A stretch of 64,000 nt of DNA from Beijerinckiaceae bacterium (GTDB lineage: Bacteria > Pseudomonadota > Alphaproteobacteria > Rhizobiales > Beijerinckiaceae): assembly GCA_009773635.1 (NCBI GenBank), contig WSYC01000015.1, positions 47,869 through 111,868 of the forward strand. The letters run 5' to 3'. Shown piece after piece: positions 52,344 to 61,813 of this stretch (its first letter is position 1; every line of letters begins with the position of its first letter). The notes below the pieces were generated by a model that had not been told where the DNA came from, did not search any database, and worked only from the letters and a program-made list of their open reading frames with translations. A program made the position numbers and the translations under genes.

Positions 52344-52846
52344 CGAGCGCGAAGCGAACAGAGCCGCGTCCGACGCGCCCCGGAGACAGTGCCGAAACCG
52401 ACGCAACCGTCCTTGCGCAGCTGGCGGACTTGAAACGGATGACGGTCAGCGAGCTGAAATCGAAGTGGGTGGCGTTGTTCGCCACCGCCGCCCCGAACAA
52501 CAGTAGGGGCTACCTCGAACTCCGGATCGGGCACCGCATTCAGGAGCTGACCTATAGTGGTCCGTCGCGCGAGACGCGACGGATGCTGGATCTGCTGGCT
52601 GATGAAACGGAAGGCAGGATCAACCGGAAGTCCATCATCGCGGACGATCGCAATCCGGTGGTCGGGACGCGGCTGATCCGTGAATGGGATGGGATTGAGC
52701 ACACCGTCACCATCCTGCGGGACGGCTTCGACTGGCAGGGCCGAAAGTTCAAGTCGCTCTCGGCGGTGGCCCGGAACATCACCGGCGTCAACTGGAACGG
52801 CTACCGTTTCTTCGGGCTGGGTGAAGCGCGGAGGAACGAGCGATGA
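52340..52846 (+). CDS. DUF2924 protein
   Basis: A 168-residue DUF2924 protein: LADLKRMTVSELKSKWVALF at the N-terminus, a central R-rich region, and the C-terminal EWDGIEHTVTILRDGFDW followed by SLSAVARNITGVNWNGYRF. DUF2924 proteins almost always stand directly before a serine recombinase, and are probably directionality or accessory factors. Coupled to the recombinase by an ATGA overlap. Confidence 0.88.
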   Translation: MTSAKRTEPRPTRPGDSAETDATVLAQLADLKRMTVSELKSKWVALFATAAPNNSRGYLELRIGHRIQELTYSGPSRETRRMLDLLADETEGRINRKSIIADDRNPVVGTRLIREWDGIEHTVTILRDGFDWQGRKFKSLSAVARNITGVNWNGYRFFGLGEARRNER

Positions 52847-54177
52847 GCATGTCACCGTCAGCCACCATCGCCATCCGGCGCCAGCGCTGTGCGATCTATA
52901 CGCGCAAGTCGAGCGAAGAAGGGCTCGACATGGAATTCAATTCACTCGACGCGCAACGCGATGCTTGCGAGGCCTATGTCGCCAGCCAGCGCGCCGAAGG
53001 CTGGGCCGCGATCCGCGAGCGGTATGACGATGGCGGCTTCTCCGGCGGAACACTGGAACGACCCGGCCTGAAACGTCTCATCGCCGATGTCGAGGCTGGG
53101 CTTATCGACGTCATCGTCGTCTACAAGATCGACCGGCTCAGCCGGTCGCTGATGGACTTCGCGAAGCTGGTCGAGGTTCTGGATCGCAATGGCGTGACCT
53201 TCGTCTCTGTGACGCAGTCGTTCAACACGACGACGTCCATGGGCCGCCTGACGCTCAACATTCTGCTTTCCTTCGCCCAGTTCGAGCGCGAGGTCATTGG
53301 TGAGCGTATTCGCGATAAGGTCGCAGCCTCACGCAAGCGCGGCATGTGGATGGGTGGCTTCGTCCCCTTGGGCTACGATGCCAAGGACCGAAAGCTCGTG
53401 ATCAATGAGGCGGAAGCATCAATTGTCCGCATGATCTTCGAGCGGTTCTCGGCGATCGGATCAGCCACCGTCCTGACGAAGACGCTGGTGGCCGAAGGCG
53501 TCTGCAACAAGCGCGGCAAGCGCATCGACAAGGGTTACCTCTACAAGGTCCTGAACAACCGCGTCTATCTCGGCGAAGCCGTCCACAAGGGCACGGCCTA
53601 TCCGGGTGAACATGCGGCCATCGTCAGCCGTGAATTATGGGACAAGGTCCAGAGCATCCTGCAAGAGAACCGCCACGTCCGGGCAGCCCATACCCGTTGC
53701 CAGACACCGTCGCTGCTGAAGGGGATCATCTTCACAGATAGCGGCACGGCGATGACGCCGACGGCCACCAAGAAGGCGTCGCGGCTCTACCGCTACTATG
53801 CCTCGATGGACCTGATCAAATGCCGACCATCGTCGGATTCGCCATCCATCCAGCGTCTGCCCGCAGGGATGGTCGAGGATGCGGTCGTAGGCGAGGTCCG
53901 GCGAATGATCCGGGCTCCAGAGATCGCGGCTCGCACGGTCGACGCCATTCGACACGAAGTCCCTGAAGCAGACGAACGAGCAGTCGTCTCGGCACTTGGC
54001 AGCTTCGACCAGCTCTGGACGGCGCTGTTTCCTTCCGAGCAGACCCGTATCGTCCAGCTGCTTGTCGGTCGTGTCACGGTCGGGTCCGGAGGCATTGCCA
54101 TCGATCTGCGTCAGGATGGTCTGACTTCGATCATCCGGGACATGGTCACGCCCCGTGAAGGAAAGGCGAAAGCATGA
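52843..54177 (+). CDS. Large serine recombinase (integrase)
   Basis: A 444-residue serine recombinase. The catalytic Ser lies in AIYTRKSSEEGLDMEFNSLD (about residues 20-25), the conserved Arg in YKIDRLSRSLMDFAKLV, and the helix E region in ERIRDKVAASRKRGMWMGG. A recombinase domain (DGF/LG-type GFVPLGYDAKD) and a C-terminal coiled part follow. It would insert and excise the element. Gene order (DUF2924, recombinase, small protein) is that of site-specific modules in alphaproteobacterial islands. Confidence 0.9.
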   Translation: MSMSPSATIAIRRQRCAIYTRKSSEEGLDMEFNSLDAQRDACEAYVASQRAEGWAAIRERYDDGGFSGGTLERPGLKRLIADVEAGLIDVIVVYKIDRLSRSLMDFAKLVEVLDRNGVTFVSVTQSFNTTTSMGRLTLNILLSFAQFEREVIGERIRDKVAASRKRGMWMGGFVPLGYDAKDRKLVINEAEASIVRMIFERFSAIGSATVLTKTLVAEGVCNKRGKRIDKGYLYKVLNNRVYLGEAVHKGTAYPGEHAAIVSRELWDKVQSILQENRHVRAAHTRCQTPSLLKGIIFTDSGTAMTPTATKKASRLYRYYASMDLIKCRPSSDSPSIQRLPAGMVEDAVVGEVRRMIRAPEIAARTVDAIRHEVPEADERAVVSALGSFDQLWTALFPSEQTRIVQLLVGRVTVGSGGIAIDLRQDGLTSIIRDMVTPREGKAKA

Positions 54178-54557
54178 CGAACCCTGACAATACGATCCGC
54201 GTCGTCATCCCGTTGACCATCCGCAAACGCAATGGGAGGCCACGGATCGTAGCGCCATCAGAAAGCGAGTCAGCCGCTGACAGGGTGCAGGATGCGCGAT
54301 TGCTGCGGGCACTGGCGCGGGCATGGAGCTGGCGGCGCCAATTGGAGAGTGGTACCGCCACCACCATCCACGACATCGCTGCTGCTGAGAATGTCACCGA
54401 CCGCTTCATCGGCAGGATGATCCGGTTGGCCTATCTGTCGCCGGACGTTCTGAAGGAGTTGGTCATCGCGCGACGCCCATCGAGCATCACGATCAATGAC
54501 CTGACCGGAATCGCCGACCTGCCATGGGCCGAGCAAAAGACGCGCGTCTTTGCCTGA
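54174..54557 (+). CDS. Small protein following the recombinase
   Basis: A 127-residue basic protein (VVIPLTIRKRNGRPRIVAPS, then DRVQDARLLRALARAWSWRR) with a C-terminal HTH-like part (NVTDRFIGRMIRLAYLSPDV). It commonly follows serine recombinases of this type. The start overlaps the recombinase stop (ATGA). Probably DNA binding. Confidence 0.72.
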   Translation: MTNPDNTIRVVIPLTIRKRNGRPRIVAPSESESAADRVQDARLLRALARAWSWRRQLESGTATTIHDIAAAENVTDRFIGRMIRLAYLSPDVLKELVIARRPSSITINDLTGIADLPWAEQKTRVFA

Positions 54558-54884
54558 GCCATGGCGGTGCGAGGCGGATCCTGCTCTGAACCACCCTTGA
54601 TCGCGCTCGGGAACGACTACCTCGCGTTCTCAGACTGCTTTGCAATGCGGAGTGTGGGTCGGAAACGTATAATCGGCCAGACTTAGCAACATGCTGGAAA
54701 AATTGAGAATTCTCGCCGGAACTGCAAACGTCGAGGTTCGTGCAGAATGAGACAGAAGCCCATTCAGAGACTGGAGGCCACCGCCCGGTCGGTCTCAAAG
54801 GTTCGGTTCCGTCCCGCAAACCCTTTGAACACAAAAGGAATTTCGAGCGCAGAGGCACAGGTTTTGGAGTTTGCGATGGGATAG
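54558..54884. other. Gene-free right junction of the element
   Basis: No convincing gene is seen between the last recombinase-module gene and the tRNA. The stretch is less GC-rich from about 54660. It probably contains the right attachment site, but no direct repeat with the left side of the window was found by eye. Confidence 0.5.
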
Positions 54885-54974
54885 TGGCGGAGAGGGAGGG
54901 ATTCGAACCCCCGGTACCCTTGCGAGTACTCCGCATTTCGAGTGCGGTGCGATCGACCACTCTGCCACCTCTCC
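54885..54974 (-). tRNA. tRNA-Ser (CGA)
   Basis: 90-base tRNA including encoded CCA. Acceptor arms GGAGAGG / CCTCTCC, T-arm GGTTCGAATCC, anticodon stem-loop with ACTCGAAA (anticodon CGA), and a long variable arm, as in serine tRNAs. The 3' end points left, toward the prophage integration module. Confidence 0.93.
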
Positions 54975-55194
54975 GGGGATGCTCGTTTAGAAGCAGGTCG
55001 AATTCCAGTCTTGTAGGCGGCCGGGTGTAGGGGGTGGCTTCACATTTGTCAACGCCCCTTTTCCGGAGAATTTAAGGAATTTTCTCACGAATATCCATAA
55101 TATTCAATAGCTTGAAGATTTTCAGTTCATGAACCGAAGTGAGCCGCACGGTGTTGCCCGAGGCCGTTTCGTCTGAGTTACCCTGCCCGTTTCT

Positions 55195-55296
55195 GCCTAT
55201 TGAACCGGGCGTTGTCGCATCACCGCAATCGGCGTCTCCGTCAACCAGCCGAACCGCCCTCTGCTTGAACGCCAGCGTGTAGCGCACCCGCACGGC
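55195..55296 (-). pseudogene. Possible fragment of an IS3/IS630-type transposase N-terminus
   Basis: The - strand reads RVRYTLAFKQRAVRLV, the kind of start seen in orfA-type transposases, but the following residues no longer look like a helix-turn-helix and there is no matching ORF. Probably a short relic; the rest of 54975-55462 holds no gene. Confidence 0.35.
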
Positions 55297-55462
55297 TCCC
55301 GTCGTTCCCGTTCCTTCAGGACTTGACGTGCCCCTGCAAATTGGAGGGGGGCATTTGTAGAATTTTCCCGGCAAGATCGACGAGGGGGAACCGATGCCCG
55401 GAGGGGAATGTCAGAGGAAAAACCGGGTTGCCTTCGGTGGAGTGGGCGGCGAGCCGGGCAGC

Positions 55463-56170
55463 ATGAGCAATGCCCGCATTTTCCGGTATTTCAAGGCGTC
55501 GCCCGAGATCATCCGCCAGGCGGGTATGATGTATGTTCTCCACCCGCTTTCGCTGCGGAAAGTGGAGGATCTTCTCCACGAACGCGGCATCGACATCACA
55601 CATGAGACAGTTCGGTTTTGGCGGAACCGGTTTGGGAGCATTTTCGCGGCCGAAATCCGCCGTGCCAGGGTTCAGGCGATGCGTTCATTCCAGAATCGAC
55701 GCTGACACCTCGGTGAGGTTTTCGTGAAGATCAAGGGTGTGAAATACGACCTCTGGCGCGCCGTTGATCACAAGGGTGAAGTGCTCCAAAGCTTCGTCTC
55801 GAAGCGCCGCAACAGGAAAGCAGCGTCGAGGTTCCTCAGGAAATCGCTTCGTCGACACGGTCTGGCCGAAACGATCGTCACCGATCGTTTGGCATCTTAC
55901 GGTTCCGCACTGAAAGTCCTCGGCGCCATCGACAAGCGTGAGGTCGGGCGCTGGTTGAACAACCGCGCCGAGAATTCTCGCCAGCCTTTCCGGCGACGAG
56001 AGCGGGCCATGCTCCGGTTCAGGCTCATGCGAAGTTTGCAGAAATTTGCTGCGCCGCACGGCTCGATCTACAACCGCTTCAACCAGGAACGCACCCTCAC
56101 TTCGCGAGCAAGCTTCAAGGAACGCCGCACTGCTGCTCTCACTGAGTGGCGCCAACTCTGCGCGGTCTAA
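55463..56170 (+). pseudogene. IS6-family transposase with premature stop
   Basis: A 235-codon frame with the IS6 transposase look (SNARIFRYFKASPEIIRQAG; ERGIDITHETVRFWRNRFG; NNRAENSRQPFRRRERAMLR). One in-frame TGA at 55703-55705 stands where the family has Trp (RW-HLDE), and the first catalytic Asp two codons later has become Gly (GGT). The second Asp (VTDRLASYG) and the Glu (NNRAENS) remain. The element therefore cannot transpose itself. Terminal inverted repeats were not resolved. Confidence 0.86.
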
Positions 56171-56309
56171 GCAATGCCGGGATAGGGCGCTTTCCGAGAC
56201 TATTTTGGCTCGTCTGGCAGCACCCATAACGTTGTTGCGGCCAAGAAAAGTGCAATTCGCGTTGCGGAACTGCCTTGCCCTGCAGGCAGTCTTGGGAGAA
56301 AGCAGGCTC

Positions 56310-57077
56310 ATGTCCAAGTTCGATATTCAGATCCGGGCCATCGTGCGTCAATACGAGGTCCTATCCAAAGACGGCGGCCGGAAAACCGACGTTGTTGTAG
56401 AGTCGATCTTGCGGTGTGTTGAAAACGGTTACTGGCAACCAAACGATAAGATGCCTGCAGAGCTGTCTCTGGCGGAAGCCCTGCCGGTCTCTCTGGGGAC
56501 GGTTCAATCGGCCTATCGGACGCTGACCGCCAAGGGGATTATCGCGCGCCGACGCAAGGATGGCACCCGGCTGACCTCGCGGGTCGATGTCAACTCGATG
56601 AACTGGCACCTGCGCTTTTCGGACATCGAAACTGGCACCTCCCTGTCATGCCGGAGTACGGTGCTTTCGATCATCAGGACCCGCGAGAGCGGGAGCTGGA
56701 ACCGATTTCTTCCCGAGGTGAAAGAGTTTGCATGCATCGTCAGGCAGTGGTCCATCGGTGACCGCTTCATGGTGATGAGCCGGCTCTATATTTCGTGCGA
56801 GTTTTACGACCAGTTGATGGATCTGGGCATGAGCACTCTCAATGACATCAACCTGCGCGCGGTGTTTAGCGACACCCTGCGGATGCCGACGCTGCGCGCA
56901 ACCCATAGCGTCTCGTTCCGGTTGCCCACCGAAGAAGAGGTGTCCGTTCTCGCCGTCGCGACCGAAAGGCCGGTGATGATGCTGGAAGCAAGCGGCTACA
57001 CCTACCGGGATCAACCCTTCTCCTACCAGGTGTTTTCCATCCCTACGGATCTCGGGAATGTCCGCCTGCTGGTCTGA
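56310..57077 (+). CDS. GntR-family transcriptional regulator (UTRA type)
   Basis: A 255-residue regulator. The N-terminal winged helix (VVESILRCVENGYWQPNDK, then LSLAEALPVSLGTVQSAYRT) is followed by a UTRA-type ligand domain (residues of about 90-250, with SRLYISCEFYDQLMDLG and the end YRDQPFSYQVFSIPTD). It is the likely regulator of the adjacent amino-acid transporter/DUF3604 region. ATG 56310 is used; the upstream frame overlaps the transposase remnant. Confidence 0.82.
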   Translation: MSKFDIQIRAIVRQYEVLSKDGGRKTDVVVESILRCVENGYWQPNDKMPAELSLAEALPVSLGTVQSAYRTLTAKGIIARRRKDGTRLTSRVDVNSMNWHLRFSDIETGTSLSCRSTVLSIIRTRESGSWNRFLPEVKEFACIVRQWSIGDRFMVMSRLYISCEFYDQLMDLGMSTLNDINLRAVFSDTLRMPTLRATHSVSFRLPTEEEVSVLAVATERPVMMLEASGYTYRDQPFSYQVFSIPTDLGNVRLLV

Positions 57078-57099
57078 GCGCGCGATCGCCGACCGCACC

Positions 57100-59364
57100 C
57101 TAGCGGATGACATAAATCGGACTTGACCAGGCGACGTGACCATCCTCCGTGCGCACCCGCACCCAGACGGGCGTATCCCCATCGTCGAAAAGCCTGACGC
57201 GATGCGAAACGGTCATTTCGGTCGTTTCGAGACGGTCGGGCAACCGCTGCATCGATATTGCGCGTTCCAGACCTCCCCCATCCAGAATTCGCGGCTCGAC
57301 CCCAAGGTCAGCCAGATCCAACATCCCTTCCACGATGTTGGTGGCGACGTGAACCGTTCCCTCAAGCCGATCAAGCGCCACATCGAAGCCACAGAAATTG
57401 CCTGTGGTGACCGCTTCAAAACGGATTTTGCCAGGGCCTTCGTGGAGCAGCGGCCGCTCAGGGTTCCACCAGTTGATGGGCGTCATGCCGACCACCTCGG
57501 GATCCGAGAATGTCACAGCCCCCGTCCACAAGGTTTGACGCCCACGGCCGCGATACTCCGCCCCGTTGCAGAGTATCCGGAGCCGATTGCCCAGATCATC
57601 AAAGGTATAGCTGCGGAACGTCGCCACGATCTGGCTGGCGGTGAACAGGTCAACCGACAGGATTGGCGAGCCGGCCGAAACGCTGATGTTGACCGTTGCC
57701 ATGTCAGCCGCGCTGCGTGCGATCTCGCCCATGTTCGCCCGGTTGCAGGTGCCGTACGGGTCCGCGCCCGTTGCGGGATCGCGGTGAAATATCTCGGCGG
57801 GCTTATCGAAAGCCATTCGAACATCCAGATGCAGCCGGGAGCCGGTGGTTCCGTAATGGTTCCGCCTGCGGATGGCGTCAAACAGGCTGTCCCTGTCGAG
57901 CGCATCAGCCCGAAAGCACGTGAGACCGCCCAGCGCGCCAAAACTCGCTGCTCCGGGATAGCTCGCGCCCGGCCGCCCCTTGTGTCCATCACTGCTGCAG
58001 ACCACGCCGACGCGATGGCCGAGGCGGAAGCTGTCATGGATCATCCATTCGAACGTGCCCCAGTCAGAATGAAGCTCGACAGCCGTCCGAAGCCTCGGGT
58101 CGTGTGCAGCCGCAAGGTTCGCAGGGCGACCGCCGACGTGGGCGAACAGCACGCAATCCTCCTGCGCAAGGGCAGCGTAGAGCGCGGCAAGATCGTTGGC
58201 GTCTGTCTCAAGCCGGTGCCTGTCCTCGATCATGGCGTGTGATGATCGGATGATCGGCCTGCCTTCATCCCGAAAATAGACGTTGTGATCGCCGCCGACG
58301 GCTGTGTTGGCGGACCACTCGTATCCGGGAAAGGTCACGAACCGGCCTTCGTCATTGAATGCGCGGGTCGTGGTGTTGATCTTGTCCCAGAAGGCATCCT
58401 TGATCTGGAAGTCATTGGCCTGGTGCGCGCAGGCATCCACAAACGCGATGTCGCGGGCGAAGGTGAAATATTCCTCGATCGAGTTGATCCCGACCGTTTC
58501 ACCGCTCTGCCCGTGCAAATCCGCCCAGAAAGTCTGTTCGGCATTGCTGATCGCCAACGGTGCCCCCTCGGCAAGCGTCGCGCCTGTTCCATCAAGCAGG
58601 GCGAACCGATAGGTGCCGGGCACATCAAGCGGGTGTTCGATTTTATGGGATCGCGCGCCCGGCACCCAGTCGATCCGCACAGGTGGGATCAGGGCCGGCC
58701 CGGTTGACCGCAGAACCAGCGGCCCCTCGACGCGATCCGAAGCGTTGCCCCATAGATCTTCACCGACGATGCCAACGCCAATCATGGTCCCTACACGACG
58801 GGCCGTGGGATTGATGACCTTCCAGCGCACGGGAGGGCCGGGAACGACAGGAATGGCGATGCGCTCCTCGAGCGGCACGAAAAATCCGGTGGCGCAGGGG
58901 TCAACCGCAACGCGCATTTCAAACGCGCTTTCGCAGAAGGTCTGCATCCGAAATCCCGGCGCGCCACCCGAACGGTCGCCGATCGTGACAAACACCTTAT
59001 CCCCCGGCTTGAGCGCGCCGCCCACGACCTCGAAACGCACAGCCTTGTCCCACGGCCGGAAGCCGTGGCTTTCACAGTGGACAGCGATACGCACTCCGGT
59101 CGAGCTTCTTGCGCTGATGTAATTTGCTGCACCGGGGTCATGTGATTGAAGCGCGCCCCCGTCGTGGGTGAAGCGCAGGGATATCCGAAATCCGCCGGTG
59201 TCATCAAACCCGAAGCGCCCGACCGTGAGCGTCAGGCACAGCTCCTGCCAGCTACGCACCTCGCAAGGCGCGCTGCCGGCGAGTGTGACGCGCGCATAGT
59301 CGGACGTGGCGCGGCCGGGCTGCACCGTGGGCCACACATCGCCCATCAGATCGTCAGAGATCAT
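57100..59364 (-). CDS. DUF3604 protein (PHP-like metal-dependent hydrolase fold)
   Basis: A 754-residue protein. The N-terminal half is beta-rich; the C-terminal part shows the metal-dependent pattern of DUF3604: WADLHGQSGETVGINSIEEY (His and Asp), YEWSANTAVGGDHNVYF, DCVLFAHVGGRPANLA, and VCSSDGHKGRPG. It is often encoded with transport genes and may hydrolyse an imported or derived compound. AAGGAAGG precedes ATG 59364. It is divergent from the ABC operon, sharing the control region. Confidence 0.85.
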   Translation of the reverse strand: MISDDLMGDVWPTVQPGRATSDYARVTLAGSAPCEVRSWQELCLTLTVGRFGFDDTGGFRISLRFTHDGGALQSHDPGAANYISARSSTGVRIAVHCESHGFRPWDKAVRFEVVGGALKPGDKVFVTIGDRSGGAPGFRMQTFCESAFEMRVAVDPCATGFFVPLEERIAIPVVPGPPVRWKVINPTARRVGTMIGVGIVGEDLWGNASDRVEGPLVLRSTGPALIPPVRIDWVPGARSHKIEHPLDVPGTYRFALLDGTGATLAEGAPLAISNAEQTFWADLHGQSGETVGINSIEEYFTFARDIAFVDACAHQANDFQIKDAFWDKINTTTRAFNDEGRFVTFPGYEWSANTAVGGDHNVYFRDEGRPIIRSSHAMIEDRHRLETDANDLAALYAALAQEDCVLFAHVGGRPANLAAAHDPRLRTAVELHSDWGTFEWMIHDSFRLGHRVGVVCSSDGHKGRPGASYPGAASFGALGGLTCFRADALDRDSLFDAIRRRNHYGTTGSRLHLDVRMAFDKPAEIFHRDPATGADPYGTCNRANMGEIARSAADMATVNISVSAGSPILSVDLFTASQIVATFRSYTFDDLGNRLRILCNGAEYRGRGRQTLWTGAVTFSDPEVVGMTPINWWNPERPLLHEGPGKIRFEAVTTGNFCGFDVALDRLEGTVHVATNIVEGMLDLADLGVEPRILDGGGLERAISMQRLPDRLETTEMTVSHRVRLFDDGDTPVWVRVRTEDGHVAWSSPIYVIR

Positions 59365-59413
59365 CGCGGCCTTCCTTGGGTCCGTGGGTTTCTTCTCGCA
59401 TGTCCGAAATATG

Positions 59414-59443
59414 GATTGCAATCATTAACTACATAGTTATTAA
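59414..59443. promoter_or_regulatory. Divergent control region with two palindromes
   Basis: GATTGCAATC (59414-59423, perfect palindrome) and TAACTA-CA-TAGTTA (59426-59439) lie between the DUF3604 gene and the ABC operon. A possible promoter for the operon is TTGCAA (59416-59421) with TATTAA (59438-59443), spacing 16. A GntR-type operator is likely; the GntR gene is adjacent. Confidence 0.5.
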
Positions 59444-59472
59444 TCATCTCGCAAGCACGGTCTGGAAACAAC

Positions 59473-60228
59473 ATGCAAGCTCTTGTCGCGACCGACATCC
59501 GTAAGGCCTTCGGCTCCCTCGAGGTTCTGCGGGGCGTTTCGCTGCGAGCCAACAAGGGTGACGTAATTGCGATCATTGGCGGTTCAGGATCCGGAAAAAG
59601 CACGTTCCTGCGGTGTCTCAATCTTCTCGAGGTTCCAGATGCAGGCAGCCTCTGGCTCAACGGCATCACACTGGATTTCAACCGAAGCGGGCCAGCTGGC
59701 GGCACGACACCGAAGGCAAAGGCAGAACTGCGGCGGCGGCTTGGGATGGTGTTCCAGAGTTTCAATCTCTGGACGCACATGAGCGCCCTCGACAATATCA
59801 TCGCCGGCCCGATTCACGTGCTCGGCCAGGACCGCAAGGAGGCACGGGCCATCGGGCTTGATCTTCTCGACAGGGTGGGGCTGGCTGACAAGGCCGATGC
59901 ATTTCCGGCTCAACTGTCCGGCGGACAGCAACAACGTGTGGCGATTGCAAGGGCGCTGGCGATGCGACCTGAAGCGCTCCTGTTCGACGAGCCGACTTCG
60001 GCGCTGGATCCCGAGCTGGTTGGAGAGGTACTGAAGGTTATCCAGGGTCTCGCCGCTGAAGGGCGCACGATGATCCTCGTGACCCATGAGATGGCCTTCG
60101 CCCGCGATGTGGCGACGCATGTGATGTTCTTCCACGACGGACGTGTTGAGGAAGAAGGCAGGCCAGACCTGATTTTCAGCAATCCGGGAAGCGAGCGTTG
60201 CCGTTCGTTTCTCAAGAAGTTCCTATAA
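59473..60228 (+). CDS. Polar amino-acid ABC transporter ATPase
   Basis: A 251-residue ATPase of the HisP/GlnQ type that powers uptake. Walker A GGSGSGKSTFL (about residue 37), signature LSGGQQQR, Walker B LLFDEPTSALD, and the switch His in LVTHEMAF. It is the first gene of a four-gene operon with binding protein and two permeases. Confidence 0.92.
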   Translation: MQALVATDIRKAFGSLEVLRGVSLRANKGDVIAIIGGSGSGKSTFLRCLNLLEVPDAGSLWLNGITLDFNRSGPAGGTTPKAKAELRRRLGMVFQSFNLWTHMSALDNIIAGPIHVLGQDRKEARAIGLDLLDRVGLADKADAFPAQLSGGQQQRVAIARALAMRPEALLFDEPTSALDPELVGEVLKVIQGLAAEGRTMILVTHEMAFARDVATHVMFFHDGRVEEEGRPDLIFSNPGSERCRSFLKKFL

Positions 60229-60241
60229 CCGGAGGTAAGCC

Positions 60242-61072
60242 ATGAAAAACGGACTGAAAACCCTGCTTCTCGCCGCCCCCCTGTGTTTCATGGGCATTGC
60301 CCAGGCGCAGACGCAAACGGTGCGGATCGCCACTGAAGGCGCTTATGCGCCGTACAACTTCAAGGACTCCAGCGGAAAGCTGGTCGGGTTCGAGATCGAT
60401 CTGGCCGCCGAATTATGCAAGCGCGCCGCCTTGAGCTGCGAAGTGCATGAGCAGGCGTGGGACGGCATCGTGCCGAGCCTGCTGGCCAATAAATACGACG
60501 CCATCATGGCCGCCATGAACATCACCGAAAAGCGCGAGGCCGTGATCAGCTTCAGCCGGCCCTATGTCAAGACGCCGATCCGGTTCGTGACAACCAGGAA
60601 GGGCACCGGTGCAGACTTTGTCTCTTCGCTCCCGGCGATCACCCTAGAGGATATCGATGCGACCGAAACCGCTGAAATCGGCAAGCTTTCCAAGCTGCTG
60701 GCGGGAAAGACCATCGGCGTACAGGCAGCGACAGCGCACGAGGGGTTTGTCAAGGAGCACATGAAGGGCGCGACCATCAAGTCCTATGACAAGATGGACA
60801 ACATGATCCTGGATCTTACGGCAGGACGGATCGACGTGGGCTACACCTCGGTTACATTCCTCGCGCCGATTCTCAAGAAAACACCCGATCTGGTCGAATT
60901 CGGTCCGCTGATGACGGGAGGCCAGCTGGGGCGCGGCGTCGCCGTGGGGGTGCGGAAAACGGATACCGACTTGCAGAAGAAATTCTCGGCTGCGATCGGC
61001 GGCATGCTCGGTGACGGTTCGATGTCGGCGCTTGCTGTGAAGTGGTTCGGGATCGACATTTCCGCCAAGTGA
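60242..61072 (+). CDS. Periplasmic amino-acid binding protein (ABC)
   Basis: A 276-residue solute-binding protein of family 3. A signal peptide spans residues 1-22 (LLLAAPLCFMGIAQA), then the typical YAPYNFKDSSGKLVGFEID and later MTGGQLGRGVAVGVRK. The lysine/arginine/ornithine type is suggested by the neighbouring ornithine cyclodeaminase remnant. A ribosome site (GGAGG) is seen before the ATG. Confidence 0.9.
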   Translation: MKNGLKTLLLAAPLCFMGIAQAQTQTVRIATEGAYAPYNFKDSSGKLVGFEIDLAAELCKRAALSCEVHEQAWDGIVPSLLANKYDAIMAAMNITEKREAVISFSRPYVKTPIRFVTTRKGTGADFVSSLPAITLEDIDATETAEIGKLSKLLAGKTIGVQAATAHEGFVKEHMKGATIKSYDKMDNMILDLTAGRIDVGYTSVTFLAPILKKTPDLVEFGPLMTGGQLGRGVAVGVRKTDTDLQKKFSAAIGGMLGDGSMSALAVKWFGIDISAK

Positions 61073-61099
61073 CGCGGGGCCGCCGCGAAGGGGAACCCG

Positions 61100-61813
61100 A
61101 TGGATCTTGGCATTCTGGCATGGGGTGACACGGGCTGGGGCGACGAGCTGGCCCGTGGCGTGTTGACAACCGTAGCGATCGCGTCGGCGGCCTATCTTGT
61201 CGGCGCGGCCCTCGGCACTTTGCTTGCGGCCATGAAACTCTCGGGCACGCCGGCGATGAACGTGCCGGCGGCCGTCTACACGACGACGATGCGCGGAATC
61301 CCGGAAATGCTGGTGATTTACCTCGTCTTCTTCGGTGGCGGCGCCCTGAGCAGCTGGATTGCCTCAAGCGTGCTTGGAATTCACGATCGTGTCGACCTTC
61401 CGTCATTCGCTGTAGGCGTCGTCTGCATCGCACTCTCGGTTGCCGCCTATGCCTGCGAAGTCATCCGGGGGGCGGTGCTGGCGGTTCCGGGCGGCCAGAT
61501 CGAGGCGGCCGAGGCCGTCGGCATGACGCGGTCGCAACGAAACCGCCTCGTCGTTGCCCCACAGGCGTTCAGGATGGCGCTGCCGGGCATGACCAATGTC
61601 TGGCAATTCGCGCTTAAGGACACGGCGCTCGTTTCGATTATCGGAGTCACCGAAGTGATGCGCACCGCCTCGATCGGTTCTGATGCAACCAAGCAGCCCT
61701 TCACCTTCTATTTCGCCGCCTTGGTGATATTCATCGTCATCGCCTATCTGTCACAACGCCTGTTCGTCCGGCTTCAAGCATCCGCTGATCGAGGTGTCCG
61801 ATGGGGTTCCTAG
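61100..61813 (+). CDS. Amino-acid ABC permease (HisQ-like)
   Basis: A 237-residue permease of the HisM/HisQ family with five hydrophobic helices and the loop QIEAAEAVGMTRSQRNRL (EAA motif) that contacts the ATPase. It overlaps the second permease by 13 bases. Confidence 0.9.
   Translation: MDLGILAWGDTGWGDELARGVLTTVAIASAAYLVGAALGTLLAAMKLSGTPAMNVPAAVYTTTMRGIPEMLVIYLVFFGGGALSSWIASSVLGIHDRVDLPSFAVGVVCIALSVAAYACEVIRGAVLAVPGGQIEAAEAVGMTRSQRNRLVVAPQAFRMALPGMTNVWQFALKDTALVSIIGVTEVMRTASIGSDATKQPFTFYFAALVIFIVIAYLSQRLFVRLQASADRGVRWGS

Noticed and set aside
7217..54720. Direct repeats marking prophage attachment sites within the window
   Set aside because: Comparison by eye of 7200-7300 with 54557-54900 and with the tRNA gave no convincing shared core.
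55703..55705. TGA in the IS6 transposase as selenocysteine or recoding site
   Set aside because: The family has Trp there, the nearby catalytic Asp is also lost, and no recoding structure is evident; a plain nonsense mutation is simpler.
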